The notes: generated by a model not told the origin, from the sequence alone. A stretch of 64,000 nucleotides of DNA from Annona cherimola (GCA_030490835.1 CM059972.1:20678161-20742160); one strand, 5' to 3'; shown: positions 1-12,534, counted from the stretch's first letter. Numbers and translations: made by a program.

Positions 1-257
1 CTTCTAACATACACAAGTTTGTAGGGTAACTGTTTATTGAAAGTGCTGAAATTCTGTTGTTTCATGTGAACTTTGCTTATTGGAAATTGACATTCTTCAT
101 CACCTAAAGCTCCTATATGATTCATTGACTTCTATTGCTTAAATGTGAGGTTTAACTAAAGATTTCCCCCTCTCTATTTTTCACGTATGATATTTCAACA
201 TTCATTTCTTATCAAATGTTTGAGACAAGTGATCAGGACGATTTCAAAATTTCTTAC

Positions 258-1000
258 CCATAAACAATCTTGATAGCCACTTCATTTCGTTAAGTATGCA
301 AACTTCAGTAAAAATAATATAATCCAAATAAATAAAAATCCAACCAAATTAACAAATCTGCAGATCTCAATAGTAATACTTCTAGAAATTCAGAATGCTA
401 GAAATTAGGAGAAAGGATAAGTAATAAAAAATTTGTGCAATGGAACTAAGAGAGGAAGCAGGAAGCACCGATCGTATACAGAGAAGAAAGAGGATTAAAG
501 GTATTACAATGAGAGAAAAAAGAGGAGAAGAGAGTGGTAAGATTATACCTACAAATGTCCCTGCTGCAGCCTTGTCTGGAGTCGAATGAGATACAGGTTG
601 CAGTCATAAGGAGCATCTATTAAAAAGGAGGAGAGGTGCTTCCATTTCATAGGGATTTGAAAAAATCAGCAGAAGAACAATACTACTTAGTCGAATCATT
701 GATCTAGAAGAAGAGGATTTTGAGATTACCTTTCGTATTGAATCTATGTAGCTATAGGAGAGACAAATCGAATCACGTTTGAAACCTCAGGGGGAAGGAC
801 AAGTACGGGAGAAGAGAGATTGCAGTTGAGAAGGGTGTGGGAGTCGGAGAGAATAGAAGGAGACCGCAGAAGGGAGACAGGGCAGTGGGAGGAGAGAGAT
901 CGCGAAATGAGATATGGCTAGTAGAAACGAGATGGATTGATGGAGTCGAGAGCTATCATTTAGAAAAATTTGGGAGCACCAACAAATGTGAGACAATAGG
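258..1000 (-). CDS. possible 5' end of a minus-strand gene leaving the left edge
   Basis: Read on the minus strand, 780-1000 is CT-rich like a plant leader. A donor (AAAG|GTAATC) ends a first exon at 730. A small exon lies at 616-549 (acceptor AATAG, donor TGTAG|GTATAA). A third exon runs 302-258, after acceptor ACTGAAG and before donor ATGG|GTAAG. The third exon starts a reading frame at 285 giving MKWLSRLFMG, which then enters an intron. The N-terminus loosely resembles the start of DA1-type proteins (M-x-W-L-x-K-I/L-F/L-x-G), but ten residues do not prove a family. Joining the exons puts a 26-codon upstream ORF in the leader (ATG at 616) that stops just before the main ATG. No later coding exon could be identified before the edge. 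The splice sites are seen; gene identity is inference. Confidence 0.28.
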
Positions 1001-2563
1001 TTTTGGCACTTTGCTGTAGTGACTATGCCTGGATAGCCGAAAGCAACGAATTCTTTTTTTCCGTACCGGAATTTGTCACCGAAACCAACATTCGTTGTAG
1101 TGAAGAAAAAGTTTGTTATCATCAAATGAATTTTTATACTATTATTCTTAAACGTTGATAAATTTTGTCTTAAAAAATGTTTATTAAAACTATATCATTT
1201 ATCATAGCAAACTTTGATAGAATATCAATTATTTTTTTCGAAAGGGAAGAATATCGGTTATTTTATATGTGAACCGCCCATTTATTTATTAAATGGGGTT
1301 GTAAATGGGTTAAGGTTGAAGTTTTTTAAATGAGTTAATAAATGAATTAGGATTTGATATATTAAATGAGTTAAGATTAGGTACCCAATTCGTTAATTTC
1401 CTTCCCTTAACTTGCTTATTTTATATAGAAAAGCGTGGATATAGTTGTGAATGCAACACGTCACTTAGACGAGTGAAATATATATATTTTTAATACAGGT
1501 TAGGACAATAAGAATCCATAGTCTATCCGTGCAACTGCATTTCTAAATGTAAACATAAATATGGTAAAAGGATTAAAGCGTACCGTGAAACAAAAGTGCA
1601 AATTGGGTTTGTTGACAATGACTCGGGGCTATGACTAGCTTTTCCCAAGGTTGGGCAGCTGCCATGACCGGGATGAATAAAAATCGTCAAGCCTAATGAT
1701 AAAAGTTGAGTCAACTATGTCCTAATCTTGCATAATCGAAAGTCATAAATATAATATTTTTTGTAAAAAGAGTTAAATATTCTATTTTCAATTTCTATCA
1801 TGATAATTTATTAATTAAATACTTTAATAGTCAAAAGTTTTATGTAAATATAATATTAGTTTGCAATATGTGTAGAAAATATTAAATCTTTTACACTTGA
1901 ATTATATTTCTAACATGGATTACCAACTTGAACTTTACAAAAGAATAGCTAAACATAAGTATCTAACACATTTTTCAAAAATAAGAATTTTTTTTTGGAG
2001 GATTTTGGTTGAGTTGAAATTGACCCAATCTTAACCCAGTGAATTTGCACCCCTCTCAGCATATTCTAATAGATTGATGCACTTATTTGGAAATATGTTG
2101 GGGAATGGGTGAAGATCGAGATATGTTAAAGTGCACTCAATTTTGACCCTACTTTTTTATATTTGGTTTGGATAAGGTTAACCTAATCTTTACTTTTCTT
2201 TAATAGGTATCAGGATGTACTTTGAGTTAGTTTCAGGTGTGTATCAAGACAATAGGTCAAAACAGGTCAACATATGATAATTTTAAAAATGAATATCAAT
2301 ATAAAGACACATATGATAAATTTAAAAGTTAAATACTTTAATATTTTACCATTTAGTGGATAAAACACAATTACTATGAAATAGTGTTAGTAAAATTTTT
2401 TACTAATTGCATTTGCTACTTGACCTTGATTAATATGTGTATCAACCTTCAACAAAAATAATATAGATGTAAAATTTTAAATTGCAATTGCAAAATAATA
2501 ATATTCATTCTTGAAGAGTGTAAAAAATATTGATAACACTTTTTATTCCATTAATAAACTAGG
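1001..2563. other. AT-rich intergenic stretch
   Basis: No coding sequence is recognised. On the minus strand a CACTACAA-like word begins near 1101 and may be a lone CACTA-type terminus. Degenerate hAT-MITE-like wording (repeated 'gggtt' runs, a GCACCCCT end near 2050) occurs at 1265-1400 and 2010-2055, without a matching partner end. Confidence 0.3.
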
Positions 2564-2880
2564 TGTATTAGTTAGAGATTTAATGGAGTCTTGTCAAGTG
2601 TCATGATGAGACATGAGAAAAAGAATTATCAAAGTATTCTTGATTGGAGATGTCTTTAAGGCATTTAAGGAACGAGTATGAATCATTTTTGTTTATATTT
2701 CTATAACATGTTTATTATAATAGATTTGTATCTCTCTTCCATGATTTTTCTTCTCTGGTAAAAGATTTTTCATGTAAATCTTAGTATCTTTTGTGTATGA
2801 TGTTATGGTTGTTTATTTGATTTTATTTTTTGTGCATACTTCCGCTATAATCCAGATTAACTCAAATCATGTTTTCTACT
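2564..2880 (+). repeat. left LTR
   Basis: About 317 bp, beginning TGTATTAGTTAGAG. It aligns along its length with 4479-4800, with many substitutions, so the insertion is old. The CA end has mutated to a sequence ending 'ttttctact'. Confidence 0.55.
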
Positions 2881-4478
2881 AGAGCTGTGTTTATCGACGT
2901 GTGATAGAGCTATGGTTATAGATTTGTGATTTAGGAAGAGGATTAATTAGATCAATATTTTCTTGAAGTCAAGATCATGGTTGTGATTTTTGAAGGCATG
3001 TAAGATTTATTGGTGTGTTAAAACAGTTGTATGTGGGCGCGATAGATTTATGGCAGCAGATCTAGCAGGCAAGGCAAATTTCTTTTGGATCGCTACGAGC
3101 ATGGCAGATAGCTACTGCTGTCATTAAGGCCGTCTGACGATATGTTGTCCTTTGCTACCTTGAAGGTGTGACGAGCGGATAGTTAGGGCAACGATGCCAA
3201 TGCAAGATTGCTGATGGTTGTCGATGTTGGAGGACAATGGCAGTTTGCTGATCGACAGTTGCCACATGAAGAGGCAGCAGATTTGGGTCATCGATAAGCA
3301 GTCTCGCAATGGCGATGTGCTGGCAATGGTTGTCAGGAACATGGAGCCGATGGGGGTTGCTGCATGACATGGCAATAGTGTGGACGACAATGCTGGTGAA
3401 GAGGGCATGGAGGCTAGGTCTCCTAGCTGCAGAGGAAAGATGGATTCTAGATGCTTCCTCTTTGGGACAAAAGAGATGATGTACACTTATGGTGCTTAGA
3501 GGTGCACAGAAGTAAGTGCATACACAACCCATTTTGTGTGATCCTGAGTTTAGATTTCAGTGTTCTAGGTTTGGTTTTTATGTTTTAGGAGCTCTAAACA
3601 CAATGATGAGGTCATTTTGGGTAGGTTTTGCATTGGTTGCGTGGATTTGATGGGCGTGCAAATTAATGCTGATGGAACATTCAGAGAGATTCTAATGTGG
3701 AGATCTAGATGAGACAAGGTGTTATGCTTCAAATAGACGAGTGTAGATTAAGAGGATGTTACTTCGTTGGATGTGGTTAGGTTAGATCACCTAGATAGAG
3801 ATTGATAAGGAGAAATCAAGTTCGATCTAATTGAAGTAATAGTTTATGAGTAGCTCTAGTGCGATCACATGATTGGTATTGCATAGAGATGATTCAGATC
3901 AAGGTGGAGCAATGAACTTTATGGAGCTATGGATATTTTGCATTATTTGATAGTCTATGGTTGTGTTGATGCTAAGGATGTACAGAGAGCACCTGGAGAT
4001 ATATTAAGTTTTCTTAAGTTTTGTATCAGACAGTGGCCATGTGAGATCTTGAGAATGCTTGGCATTGGATTGTGTTGAGCACTTGAGAATCCTATGAATA
4101 TGATAGTGTTGGAAAATAAATATAGTTCATAATGTTTGCAGCTGATCCATATAAGATGCTTGGTCGATTTCATGGTTAATGCACCAACATAAGTTAGAGC
4201 ATGTGTGGATTCGTGTTGGTTTGGGCATGAAGGTGGAGTAATTTATCAAGGAGAGAGATTAATTGTTGAGTTGCAGAATGGTCAAAGATGTGAGTTCCCT
4301 TTGAATTGGCTTGGTATGTGTGTGGAATCCAATTCAAAGCAAAGATTATTAGGGTTTGTATATTGTATTCTGCATATGAGTTATTTGCACAGTTGTTCCA
4401 TGTGAGAGTACATAATGAATACACAAAAGAGTGTGTATTAGTTTTGCGTAAATATACATAGGAAGTCACATTTATAAG

Positions 4479-4800
4479 TGTATTAGTTGGGAATTCAATA
4501 GAGCCTTATGAGGTGTCCTAACAGGATGTGAGAGAGGAGATTATTAAATTATTCTTATTTGAAGATATGCTTGAGACAATCTATAGAATGAATTTGAATC
4601 GTTATTATTTGTATCCCTGTAACTCGTCTATTATAGTGGATTCATATCTCTCTTTTATGGTTTTCCCTTTCTATGTTGAAAGGTTTTCTAAAGAAATCTT
4701 GATGTCTCTTATGTATAATTTTGTGGTTATTTATATGATTCTATTTTAGTGTGTGTCCTTTTGTTGTTATTCATATCAATCTGAATCACGTTTTCTAACA
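4479..4800 (+). repeat. right LTR
   Basis: About 322 bp, beginning TGTATTAGTTGGG and ending TTTTCTAACA, the usual CA end. It is the partner of the left LTR. A 73-codon ORF inside it is LTR sequence and not a gene. Confidence 0.55.
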
Positions 4801-4849
4801 GTATCATATTAATTGAAAAATAGTGTATATAGAATAATTTGGGAAAAAT

Positions 4850-5242
4850 TCATTTCGGCTTATTTCTAAAATGTCAAATATCATCTTAGACTGGTCTAAA
4901 GCACATTTTTTTTTATTTTTTTCATAATTTTTTTAAAATTATTAATCTAGTTATATTTAATCTATAAATTAAGTTTTATTATTGTTGGAGATATGTATGT
5001 ATTTATTTAGATTTTAAATACAGAGATATTTTAGTCCTTTTAAATTATTAAAACATGACTAAAATATCTTATGTTTAAAAATAAAAAGTAAATATACATA
5101 TTTTCAAAAATAGTAAAATTTGATTTATAAATAAATATACCTAAACTAAAATTTTATAAAAAAAACTTTTAAAAAAATGTTTTTTGAACTGATTTGAAAT
5201 TGCCTTATTTCGGATCAGTTTAAAATGTCAGGGCTCTTCCAA
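4850..5242. mobile_element. foldback MITE
   Basis: Two AT-rich arms of more than 90 bp are inverted copies: the left has 'ttaatctagttatatttaat', and the reverse complement of 5070-5160 gives the same order of words. The element has no ORF. The outer ends carry a shared 'ttatttc/gaaataa' block. No target duplication was resolved. Confidence 0.5.
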
Positions 5243-5245
5243 ACT

Positions 5246-7435
5246 TACCTTGGTTGTTTCATGTTTAGATGATTTGTGTGGTTTGTATAATCCCACATAC
5301 ATATATAAATATTATATGGGTTCAATTGTGATTTGTAAGTAACTATAGATGAGTATGAATGCGAATGGGAGGTGTCATCATGGAAATGGATGCCAGCACC
5401 ATGCACATACCATATTGGAGACAGGCACTCTGACCTAATCATCTCGGGGGTTTAAAGTAATTTAGATGGGTTGGCGCATGCACGAAATGGACGTGGATGG
5501 ATGTTAGGGACACATGGGTGTGGGCCTTACATTATGTTGACCGATGTTAACTAATGCCTATTTGCACACAGTTGTCAAGTACAGTGGCCTACCATGCTTT
5601 TCATTTTGATTTTTGAGCCACACCCGCAATATGAATTCTCAGCCTCTTAATTTGGCCTGAAACCAATATTTCATTAATTCATGCACAGAATCAAAAATAA
5701 TCATCCACATTTTTGTAAGTTAATAAAAATTTTCTGCCTCCGCTGTGGGGTCCGCTTGGTATATTGTACCTACCTTCATCATATAATTAAACAAAGTTTT
5801 TTTTTTTATTTGGCCACCTATAAAATATTTTTGATTTGTTGTATTTTTTATACATATGCTGGATTAACTCAAAAATTTCGTCCTCCGAAATTCGACAACT
5901 TTTAAAATTTATTTGATATTTTATTTCAATTTTTTAACAGGGAAAATAAGCATAGATATTGCAAATAAAGTACACATTGTCATGCCTACGTTTTCAAAAA
6001 TGTAAATGAAACATCAATCAAATTCAAAATTTGTTAGATTACAAAGAGGAAAGATGTAGGTGGGATGCACGGATGCATAAAAAAAATCAAAAAATAAAAA
6101 TATTTTTAGCCCTCTGTAAATTTCTCAACTTATTGGGGGCCACGGAAGGAGAATTCATCGGCTTATATCTATGACAAAGGAAAAACTTTTCACCCTTCCC
6201 TATCTTTCATCCATTCGATTTTACAGAAATATTATAAAAATACCCCGCTAATTATTTGGTGTGGCCTAGTATTACCATCATTACAATCATATTTTTTTAC
6301 TGTAATCTTACCAAATTACCAAAAATTACTTCATTTGTGTAATGAAAAAAATTTCCATTAGTAAAGAAACAAGTTCATTGCTAAAAGTTAGTTTTTAGAA
6401 AATATTGTAATTTTTGTTCTGTAAAAAAGTTTTTTTCTTTACTATAACCTTTTTGCAACCAGGCTACTCCAACTAGTACTTAACTACTTATTAGTGAATT
6501 TGTTACTTTATTGCAACACAATTTTAGTAAGGAATTGGAAATTTTTTAGTTGTTAAAAGGTACAGTCTACTAACTATCTGTAAGTAAGATTTTTGCGATG
6601 AAAGACAAGTTCCTTGATAATTTTAAATTTTCTTGGGTGTATTTAATTTTGAAAAAAATGTGAAAAACATTGGGGAAAAGTTTTAGAATAGATAGGCTAA
6701 GAATGCATGTAATATGAGCAAAAAAATAAAGTTCAAATAGATAAGATAGGTGTATGGAAAAATAAAAAGAAATGATTATAAAATAAGATAGTACTTATAT
6801 GAAATATGCGTGGAAATTCTTTCTTAATTACCAAATACACTTGTTTACTCTTCTAATAATTCCATTTAAATACATTACTTTCCTAATTCGATTTCTTGTA
6901 ATAATAGAATATTTTACTCTCTATATGGATTATTTAAAGTAGAATTAATTTTAAATATGATCACAAATTATATTTATAGTTACAAGTATATTATGTTTAT
7001 AAAAAAGCAAAGATAACTGTGTTTTTCATCTATCTTCCAAATATTAGAACACAATTAGTTTTGCTCATCTGTTTTTACTGAAATATCCTTTACTAAAATC
7101 TAATTTATCTCTCCATATTAACCAGAATATAACCCAATCATAACACACTTTGCGTGCGGGCTTGAGATTCCGATATCAAATTCGGACGCAAGCGCTGTCT
7201 ACTTGTCTCTTTATAATGTAACAAAAACATTTCTCCATGATAAAGAATGACTGTCATCGTACATTGTCATAATCGCACATAAAAAATGACTTGTTTTCTT
7301 CATATAAATTCAGATCTTAAAAAAGGGTATTTTAAGGAAAACTTGATAATATTATGTTGATATATTTAAATTACAGGTAAAAAAGCGTGGTAGTAGCATA
7401 ATTATGGCAAAAATTACGGGCATATTTGAAATTAA
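5246..7435. other. AT-rich intergenic stretch
   Basis: No gene recognised. It contains scattered poly-A/T runs and a small remnant at 6720-6840 (wording like 'aaataaaaagaaatgattataaaataag') similar to the GTTTGG-type MITEs elsewhere in the window. Short ORFs here have no recognisable motif. Confidence 0.3.
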
Positions 7436-7443
7436 ATATTTAA

Positions 7444-8258
7444 TGTAGCTGGGCTAACAAATGTCTCACTTAGCCCACATAAAAAAACTCGTTTGTAATA
7501 TTTTTTTTTATATAATAATTTATCTAAGTGTATTTAACATAGATGAGTAATTTCGTTAGCCCCGACTAAACAAATGCTCCACTTAGTCGACATAAAAAAC
7601 TTATTTACAACAACTTTTTTAAAATTTTTTTATATACTTGTTTATCTAAGTATACTTAACATATAAATCAAGTTTTACCATTTTTATATATGTCTATATA
7701 TTTTTTTGAGATTTTTAAACATCTATGTGTATATATGTATTTTAAATATTTTTATCTTTTAAATTTTTTTAAAAATATATACACATTCAAAAATGGTTAT
7801 TTTAAATACATATATACACATATTTAGAAATGGTAAAACTTGACTTATATGGTAAATACATTTAGATAAACACTTGTATGAAGAAAAATGTAAAAAAAAA
7901 AATTGTAAATGAGTTTTTTAAGGAGAGCTAAGCGGGATATTTGCTTAGCCTAGGTTAACAAGATAATTCTTCTTTAACATATAAACCAATTTTTTACCAT
8001 TTTTGAATACGCGTATATATTTTTTAAGATTTTTTAAACATCCATATGTATATAGGTATTTAAAATACCTTTATTTTTAAAAATCTTAAAAAATATATAT
8101 ATACATATTCAAAAATAGTAAAAGTTGGGTTATATGTTAAATACACTTATATAAACAAGTGTACGAATAAAAAAAATAAAAATAAAGTGTTATAAATGAG
8201 TTTTTGAGGTGGGCTAAACGAGACATTTGCTTAGTCCGGATTAACAAGATCACTTCTC
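7444..8258. mobile_element. Mutator-like foldback MITE, interrupted by a second copy
   Basis: The outer element has inverted ends (left 'gctgggctaacaaatgtctc', right the complement 'gagacatttgcttagtccgg'). It is flanked by the 8-bp direct repeat ATATTTAA at 7436-7443 and 8259-8266. Its left arm is split at 7541 by another copy of the same family. Long inverted arms, no ORF and 8-10-bp duplications fit non-autonomous Mutator-like elements; the superfamily assignment is inference. Confidence 0.65.
7542..7972. mobile_element. inner Mutator-like foldback MITE (nested copy)
   Basis: This 431-bp element has inverted arms 'gttagccccgactaaacaaa' (left) and 'ttgcttagcctaggttaac' (right). It is bounded by a perfect 9-bp target duplication TTTAACATA at 7533-7541 and 7973-7981, which is sequence of the outer element's own arm. 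It therefore inserted into an existing relative. Confidence 0.75.
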
Positions 8259-8927
8259 ATATTTAAAATATTAAAAGTTATTTAAGCTTTTTTTTATAAG
8301 TTAACACAGCGGTCAGTAGTCAGCAGTGCTGTAGTCTGATGTATATAGCTGAGGCCTGAGGGGAGCAATTGACCCCCTTGAATTTTTAAAAATTAAAAAA
8401 TTCCTCCTTCAGAAGGTTCGAGTTTCATTAACCTGAGTGACCTATGCGGAAAAGAAACCCTTGTAAGTTGTGAGATAAGATAACCCGAGGCCTTGAAATT
8501 GACTTGTCATTTTCTAGGCCGTGAAATTTTTTAGCAGAGAATGGGGTCAATATATATAACTATATACCGACTACCCAAAAGTTACACGAGCGGCATTAAA
8601 CTAATGGAAGACCATAAAACATGTTCTTTTATTATTGGGTTTCTGTTCGATTAGCCTGTTGCTCACCTGTTCAGGAGGATAAGATGACCGCTTGGGATGA
8701 AAAAGTATTATTATACGTTGAAAATATGAAAAATTGTATGAAAATTAGAAAAAAATAGTATGAGAAATGAAAAAAAGTATGTTATTAATTTTTTTAGAAT
8801 GAGAAAAGTATTTTGGCAAATGAAAGATTTCATCCTATTTATATCCTGTCCTATTTTCATTTCTAAAAATTATTTTTATTCTTAAAAATATTTTTATTCA
8901 AAAAGTAACAACATACTATTTATTTTT

Positions 8928-9405
8928 GGGATTTTTGCAAATGCACCTATAGTATTTGACCAATATTGCATTTGTATATCTAAGTTTACCGATATTGTAA
9001 ATATGCCAATAAAGTTTGCATGAAATTGCAAGTATGTCTTTTCTGTTAGGATGCCGTTAAATTTTTTCTAAAATAACGATAATGTCCTTTAAGCCAGGTT
9101 ATAAACCTACAATTTTTGCAAATGTTATAAGCATATTGTAAAAATTTAAAACAATAATATATGTAAAAGTATAAAAATAATGAAATAGAAAATATGTTTA
9201 CAACATTTGAAAAATTGTAAGTGTATTACTTATTTTAAAGAGCATTATCATAGAAAATTCTACTGGTGTCCTAACGGAAGAGACATACTTACAATTTTAT
9301 GCAAATTTTGTAAACATATTTGTAATATCGACAGACTTAAAGATACAGATGCAATGTTAGTTAAATTTTATAGACATATTTGTAAAAATTCATTTATTTT
9401 TCATA
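8928..9405. mobile_element. foldback MITE with arms of about 145 bp
   Basis: The left arm (8935-9080) contains 'gcaagtatgtcttttctgtt'. The right arm (9240-9400) contains its complement 'aacggaagagacatacttac', and the order of blocks is mirrored throughout. The arms differ by numerous substitutions. No protein motif is present; a 99-codon ORF is arm sequence. Confidence 0.55.
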
Positions 9406-9519
9406 TAACTTTTCTACTTACAAGATACGACAATACTTTTTTTAACCTAGCCTTTATTATGTTAGAGGGTTCTGCTTTAGTCTCATGTAATCCCTTCAAC
9501 TTTTAAAATGTTAATGATT

Positions 9520-9932
9520 AATATAAAATTTAATTCATTCATTATATTTAACATCACTCATTTAGTTAGAAGACTAAGTTTCATCTAAATCAAGTATATG
9601 TGTGAACTATATTTTCTCAAAAAAAAATATATATTCATATATAAATTATGAAAAATGCTTAGATCCATTCATAATGTATTAGAATATAATAATATTTTAA
9701 AGAATTGTTTATCCATCTAGTACTGATATTTTAAATGGTCCGGATGTTGAAAACACTACTTTAAAATTAATATTTTATCATTAAATCATTTTATTATATT
9801 GATTTTATATATTTATAGATGATACTTATATACAGTAATATTAAACTAATGAAAGAATTTTTATGATAATATAAATATTGATAAATATGTTAATAAATAC
9901 AATAGATAGAGTGAATTTTCTATTAGTTATCA
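9520..9932. mobile_element. dispersed MITE (family with ends GAAAATT..CATTCATT)
   Basis: The ends are inverted ('aaaatttaattcattcat' against 'atagatagagtgaatttt'). The interior ('attaaatcattttattatattgattttat') recurs at 16380-16410 and 44520-44555. At least three copies are in the window. There is no ORF. Confidence 0.5.
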
Positions 9933-11249
9933 AGACATTAAAATGAAGGAGATTACGTAGAAAATGGGTTTCATGGAAACGAACCCACAATATTACTTAG
10001 AATATTTTGAATTTTCTTAGTCCTTTGGAAAAGCTCCCATTTCTATTTCATAACAATGGTGTAGCATGTTGCACCTTATAAGCTATATTATTGTTAAATG
10101 ACTTTATTTTGATGATAAAATCAAATTTCACTGCATCCATGTAACTACAAGAGGTTTTATCAAAATCAAATATCTGCAGTGGCCTCATCTATAAAAGTGT
10201 GAAAAGTTGATGGAATTTTGAGATGGGGAGAAATGGGAAAGAGAATAATTTTTGAAATTTATGCTATTGATATGAAATAATAGGGATAAAGTCCGAAAAA
10301 ATAAAGTAGTTGAAAAGAAAAATGATCAGGATATGATGTTAAAATTAGAAAAATAGGATCGTTAGGATGTTAAATTATTTATGAAATAATGCATAGGCCA
10401 TAGTTTCCTATCCACCCCATGTTGCCTCATTGCCAAAGGACCCTATAGTGACTTAGCTTTAGCTTTGGTGACATCAATGTACAAATTGAAGCATTTAGCG
10501 GGTAAAAGTTCATTTTCTTATATTGCTAATTTAACGAACCCAGCTGCCGTAATGTTTATAGAAAGGATGCTGGCACGAAATTATATCCAATTGAAGATGA
10601 TCCTCAACTGTTTATTGGGAAAAAAAAAAGAAAAAAGAATTGTGCGAAAATATATTGGACTCAGTCAATGATAAATTAGTTGGAAATTAAAAGTTTGAAA
10701 ACTGCATGAAAAGCTTTGAAAACTCCACCTATCATCTATTATAATTGGAAGTCTTCATATATTATTCACTAATGACCTAACCAACTAAAGACTTCATGTT
10801 CGAGTGTAATATACGTTCTACCTCATAATCCGTCTTGGTTGACATGATGACCTAACTTGATCGCTATCTATCTAGAGTTTAAGAAATGAATGTCTTCTCG
10901 GCTGCTGGTTGGCTGAAAATTTAAATACATGCTTTTTCATGTGAATGAATGAAGACTAATGCATCTGATTACATCCACTACTTATAATCAATTATGTAGC
11001 CAGTGATCAATGACATATATAATTATCGTTTTTCGAGAACTTACTTGGATAAAAATAAACTAAATTACATAGGCTAATTTAACCATATAATGAGAAGCGC
11101 TTTGCTCCTATAAAATCAGGTGCAAGTTATAACCCATTTTTCATATTCGTTTTAAGATCCAAGTCCTGCATTATGTTTTAAATTATTTATTTAACCTAAA
11201 TATGAAAAATCAACTTGATTAAAAGGTGTAATAAATATTTTTTGTAACG
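9933..11249. other. AT-rich intergenic stretch
   Basis: A piece at 10200-10390 resembles the GTTTGG-type MITEs ('gatatgaaataatagggataaag'-like wording). A 68-codon ORF at 10465-10671 has no recognisable motif. Nothing else is supported. Confidence 0.3.
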
Positions 11250-11491
11250 ATGAAGCAGTAATTGCTATGAAAAAAATCCAGCTTTTCATGGTAGAAGAAA
11301 GCGTACTACATTCATTTCCAATATTTCATCCGAGATTTAGTGACAGAGGAGGAGATTGCTTTGAAATATTGAAAACAAGTGAACATTTGGTACATATACT
11401 TACCAAGTCTTTATCAAAAGAGAAGTTCATTTATTTTAGATTACAACTTGGTGTTCGCAACTTCAAATCAAGAAGAAGTCTTGAGAAATAA
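11250..11491 (+). pseudogene. Copia polyprotein C-terminal (RNase H) remnant
   Basis: The frame ending at 11491 reads LTKSLSKEKF then LGVRNFKSRRSLE, the typical C-terminus of plant Copia Pol. Upstream, the expected PAFHGR and YFIRDLVTEEEIALKY blocks appear in different frames, so at least one frameshift lies near 11360. Only the last 80 or so residues survive, and no LTR was recognised next to it. The family call rests on these conserved words; the clade is unresolved. Confidence 0.7.
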
Positions 11492-11545
11492 TTCACATGG
11501 TTGATTGGGTCCAGTTTTCTATTTAGTCAAATGATACACCCTATT

Positions 11546-11856
11546 GCCATGATGGCTTTGCTATTGTGGTAAATACATAGGTCTTCGTTTCCACAGGTCG
11601 TGGGTTCGAATTGGCTCTCACCATTGGGCGATAGTTGACTTTAATACTCCTATTAAGTTTTGTAGAGGTTTTATAATTTTCCTCTAGTGTGGGGGTTTCA
11701 TATAAATTTCTCCTAGTGTTGGAAGTTTATGGAGATAATCCATTCATTGTGTGAGGGTTGATAAAAAAAAAATCCTTTCATTATATAAGGGTGGAATGTG
11801 CTTGATTGTAATATCAAATGTCATAGTATATATATATACTAATAAAAAAATAATCT
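11546..11856 (+). mobile_element. tRNA-derived SINE
   Basis: The element is about 311 bp. A pol III B-box-like word GGTTCGAATTG lies near 11605, with an A-box-like stretch about 40 bp upstream. The tail is A-rich (aataaaaaaataa). It is flanked by the 8-bp repeat ACCCTATT (11538-11545 and 11857-11864). The 3' part ('gtaatatcaaatgtcat') recurs at 16100-16130, so this is a family. Confidence 0.55.
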
Positions 11857-12534
11857 ACCCTATTTTATGGCTAAACTTCCGTTGGTGGTTGAGTAATGTC
11901 AATAAATTTAGTTTAGTTGTCAGATTATAAATTAGGAATCATTATTTAAGTTTTACGAATTGTTTCAAATCCATGTGTTCTGAAATATTTCTGTTGTTTC
12001 TTTACAGTAAAGAGTTGTTCATAGCCGGGGAAAAAATGATCCTGGAATGGAATCTTTCATTTACTAAAAATATTCTTCCGTTCCAATAATTAGCGACTCA
12101 CTTTTATCATTTTCATTAGAATTTTACCAATTCCAAGATACCTTTTCTCATTTTCAACACATTTTCATCTTAAATTCTTATCTCATTCAAACTCTCAAGA
12201 GCCCTTTAAGAGACATTTGGGAATCATAATAACCGGAGTGGGATAGGGAACGGTGGAGAAGTATCCCCAACATATTTTCCTACTCATGATTTTAACAACC
12301 TAACAACTCTATTTTTCAAACTTTATCTCTACACTCCAATTATTTTTCTCCCCACTATTCTACTTATTTCAACTTTATCCCTATTATTTCATATCATTTA
12401 TACAATACTCAAAATATTTCATTTTTCACTGCCTACCCTATCCTAAAAGTCCCTCAGCATCTACATTACCAACTCTCATTAGTTCTCCCAAATAGGATGA
12501 GGCTTATGTTTTCTTTGAAAAATTTCAATAAGGG

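Larger units (their letters stand above)
2564..4800 (+). mobile_element. decayed LTR retrotransposon lacking a coding core (LARD-like)
   Basis: Two diverged direct repeats bracket about 1.6 kb. The left LTR is near 2564-2880 and the right LTR near 4479-4800. Both begin TGTATTAGTT and share the CTCTCTT..ATGGTTTT block and an ending like CATGTTTTCTA / CACGTTTTCTAACA. Just inside the left LTR, 'tagagctgtg' resembles the end of the plant initiator-Met primer-binding site (TGGTATCAGAGC). The interior has only short ORFs, with no reverse transcriptase, integrase or protease motif. Length and ends suggest a Copia-derived non-autonomous element. The flanking 5-mers do not match, so no target-site duplication is claimed. 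Confidence 0.6.

Noticed and set aside
1050..1110. CACTA transposon terminus (CACTACAA on the minus strand)
   Set aside because: Only one end is seen, without a partner, a 3-bp duplication or transposase; the same applies to the CACTACTGGAAAAA word at 20938.
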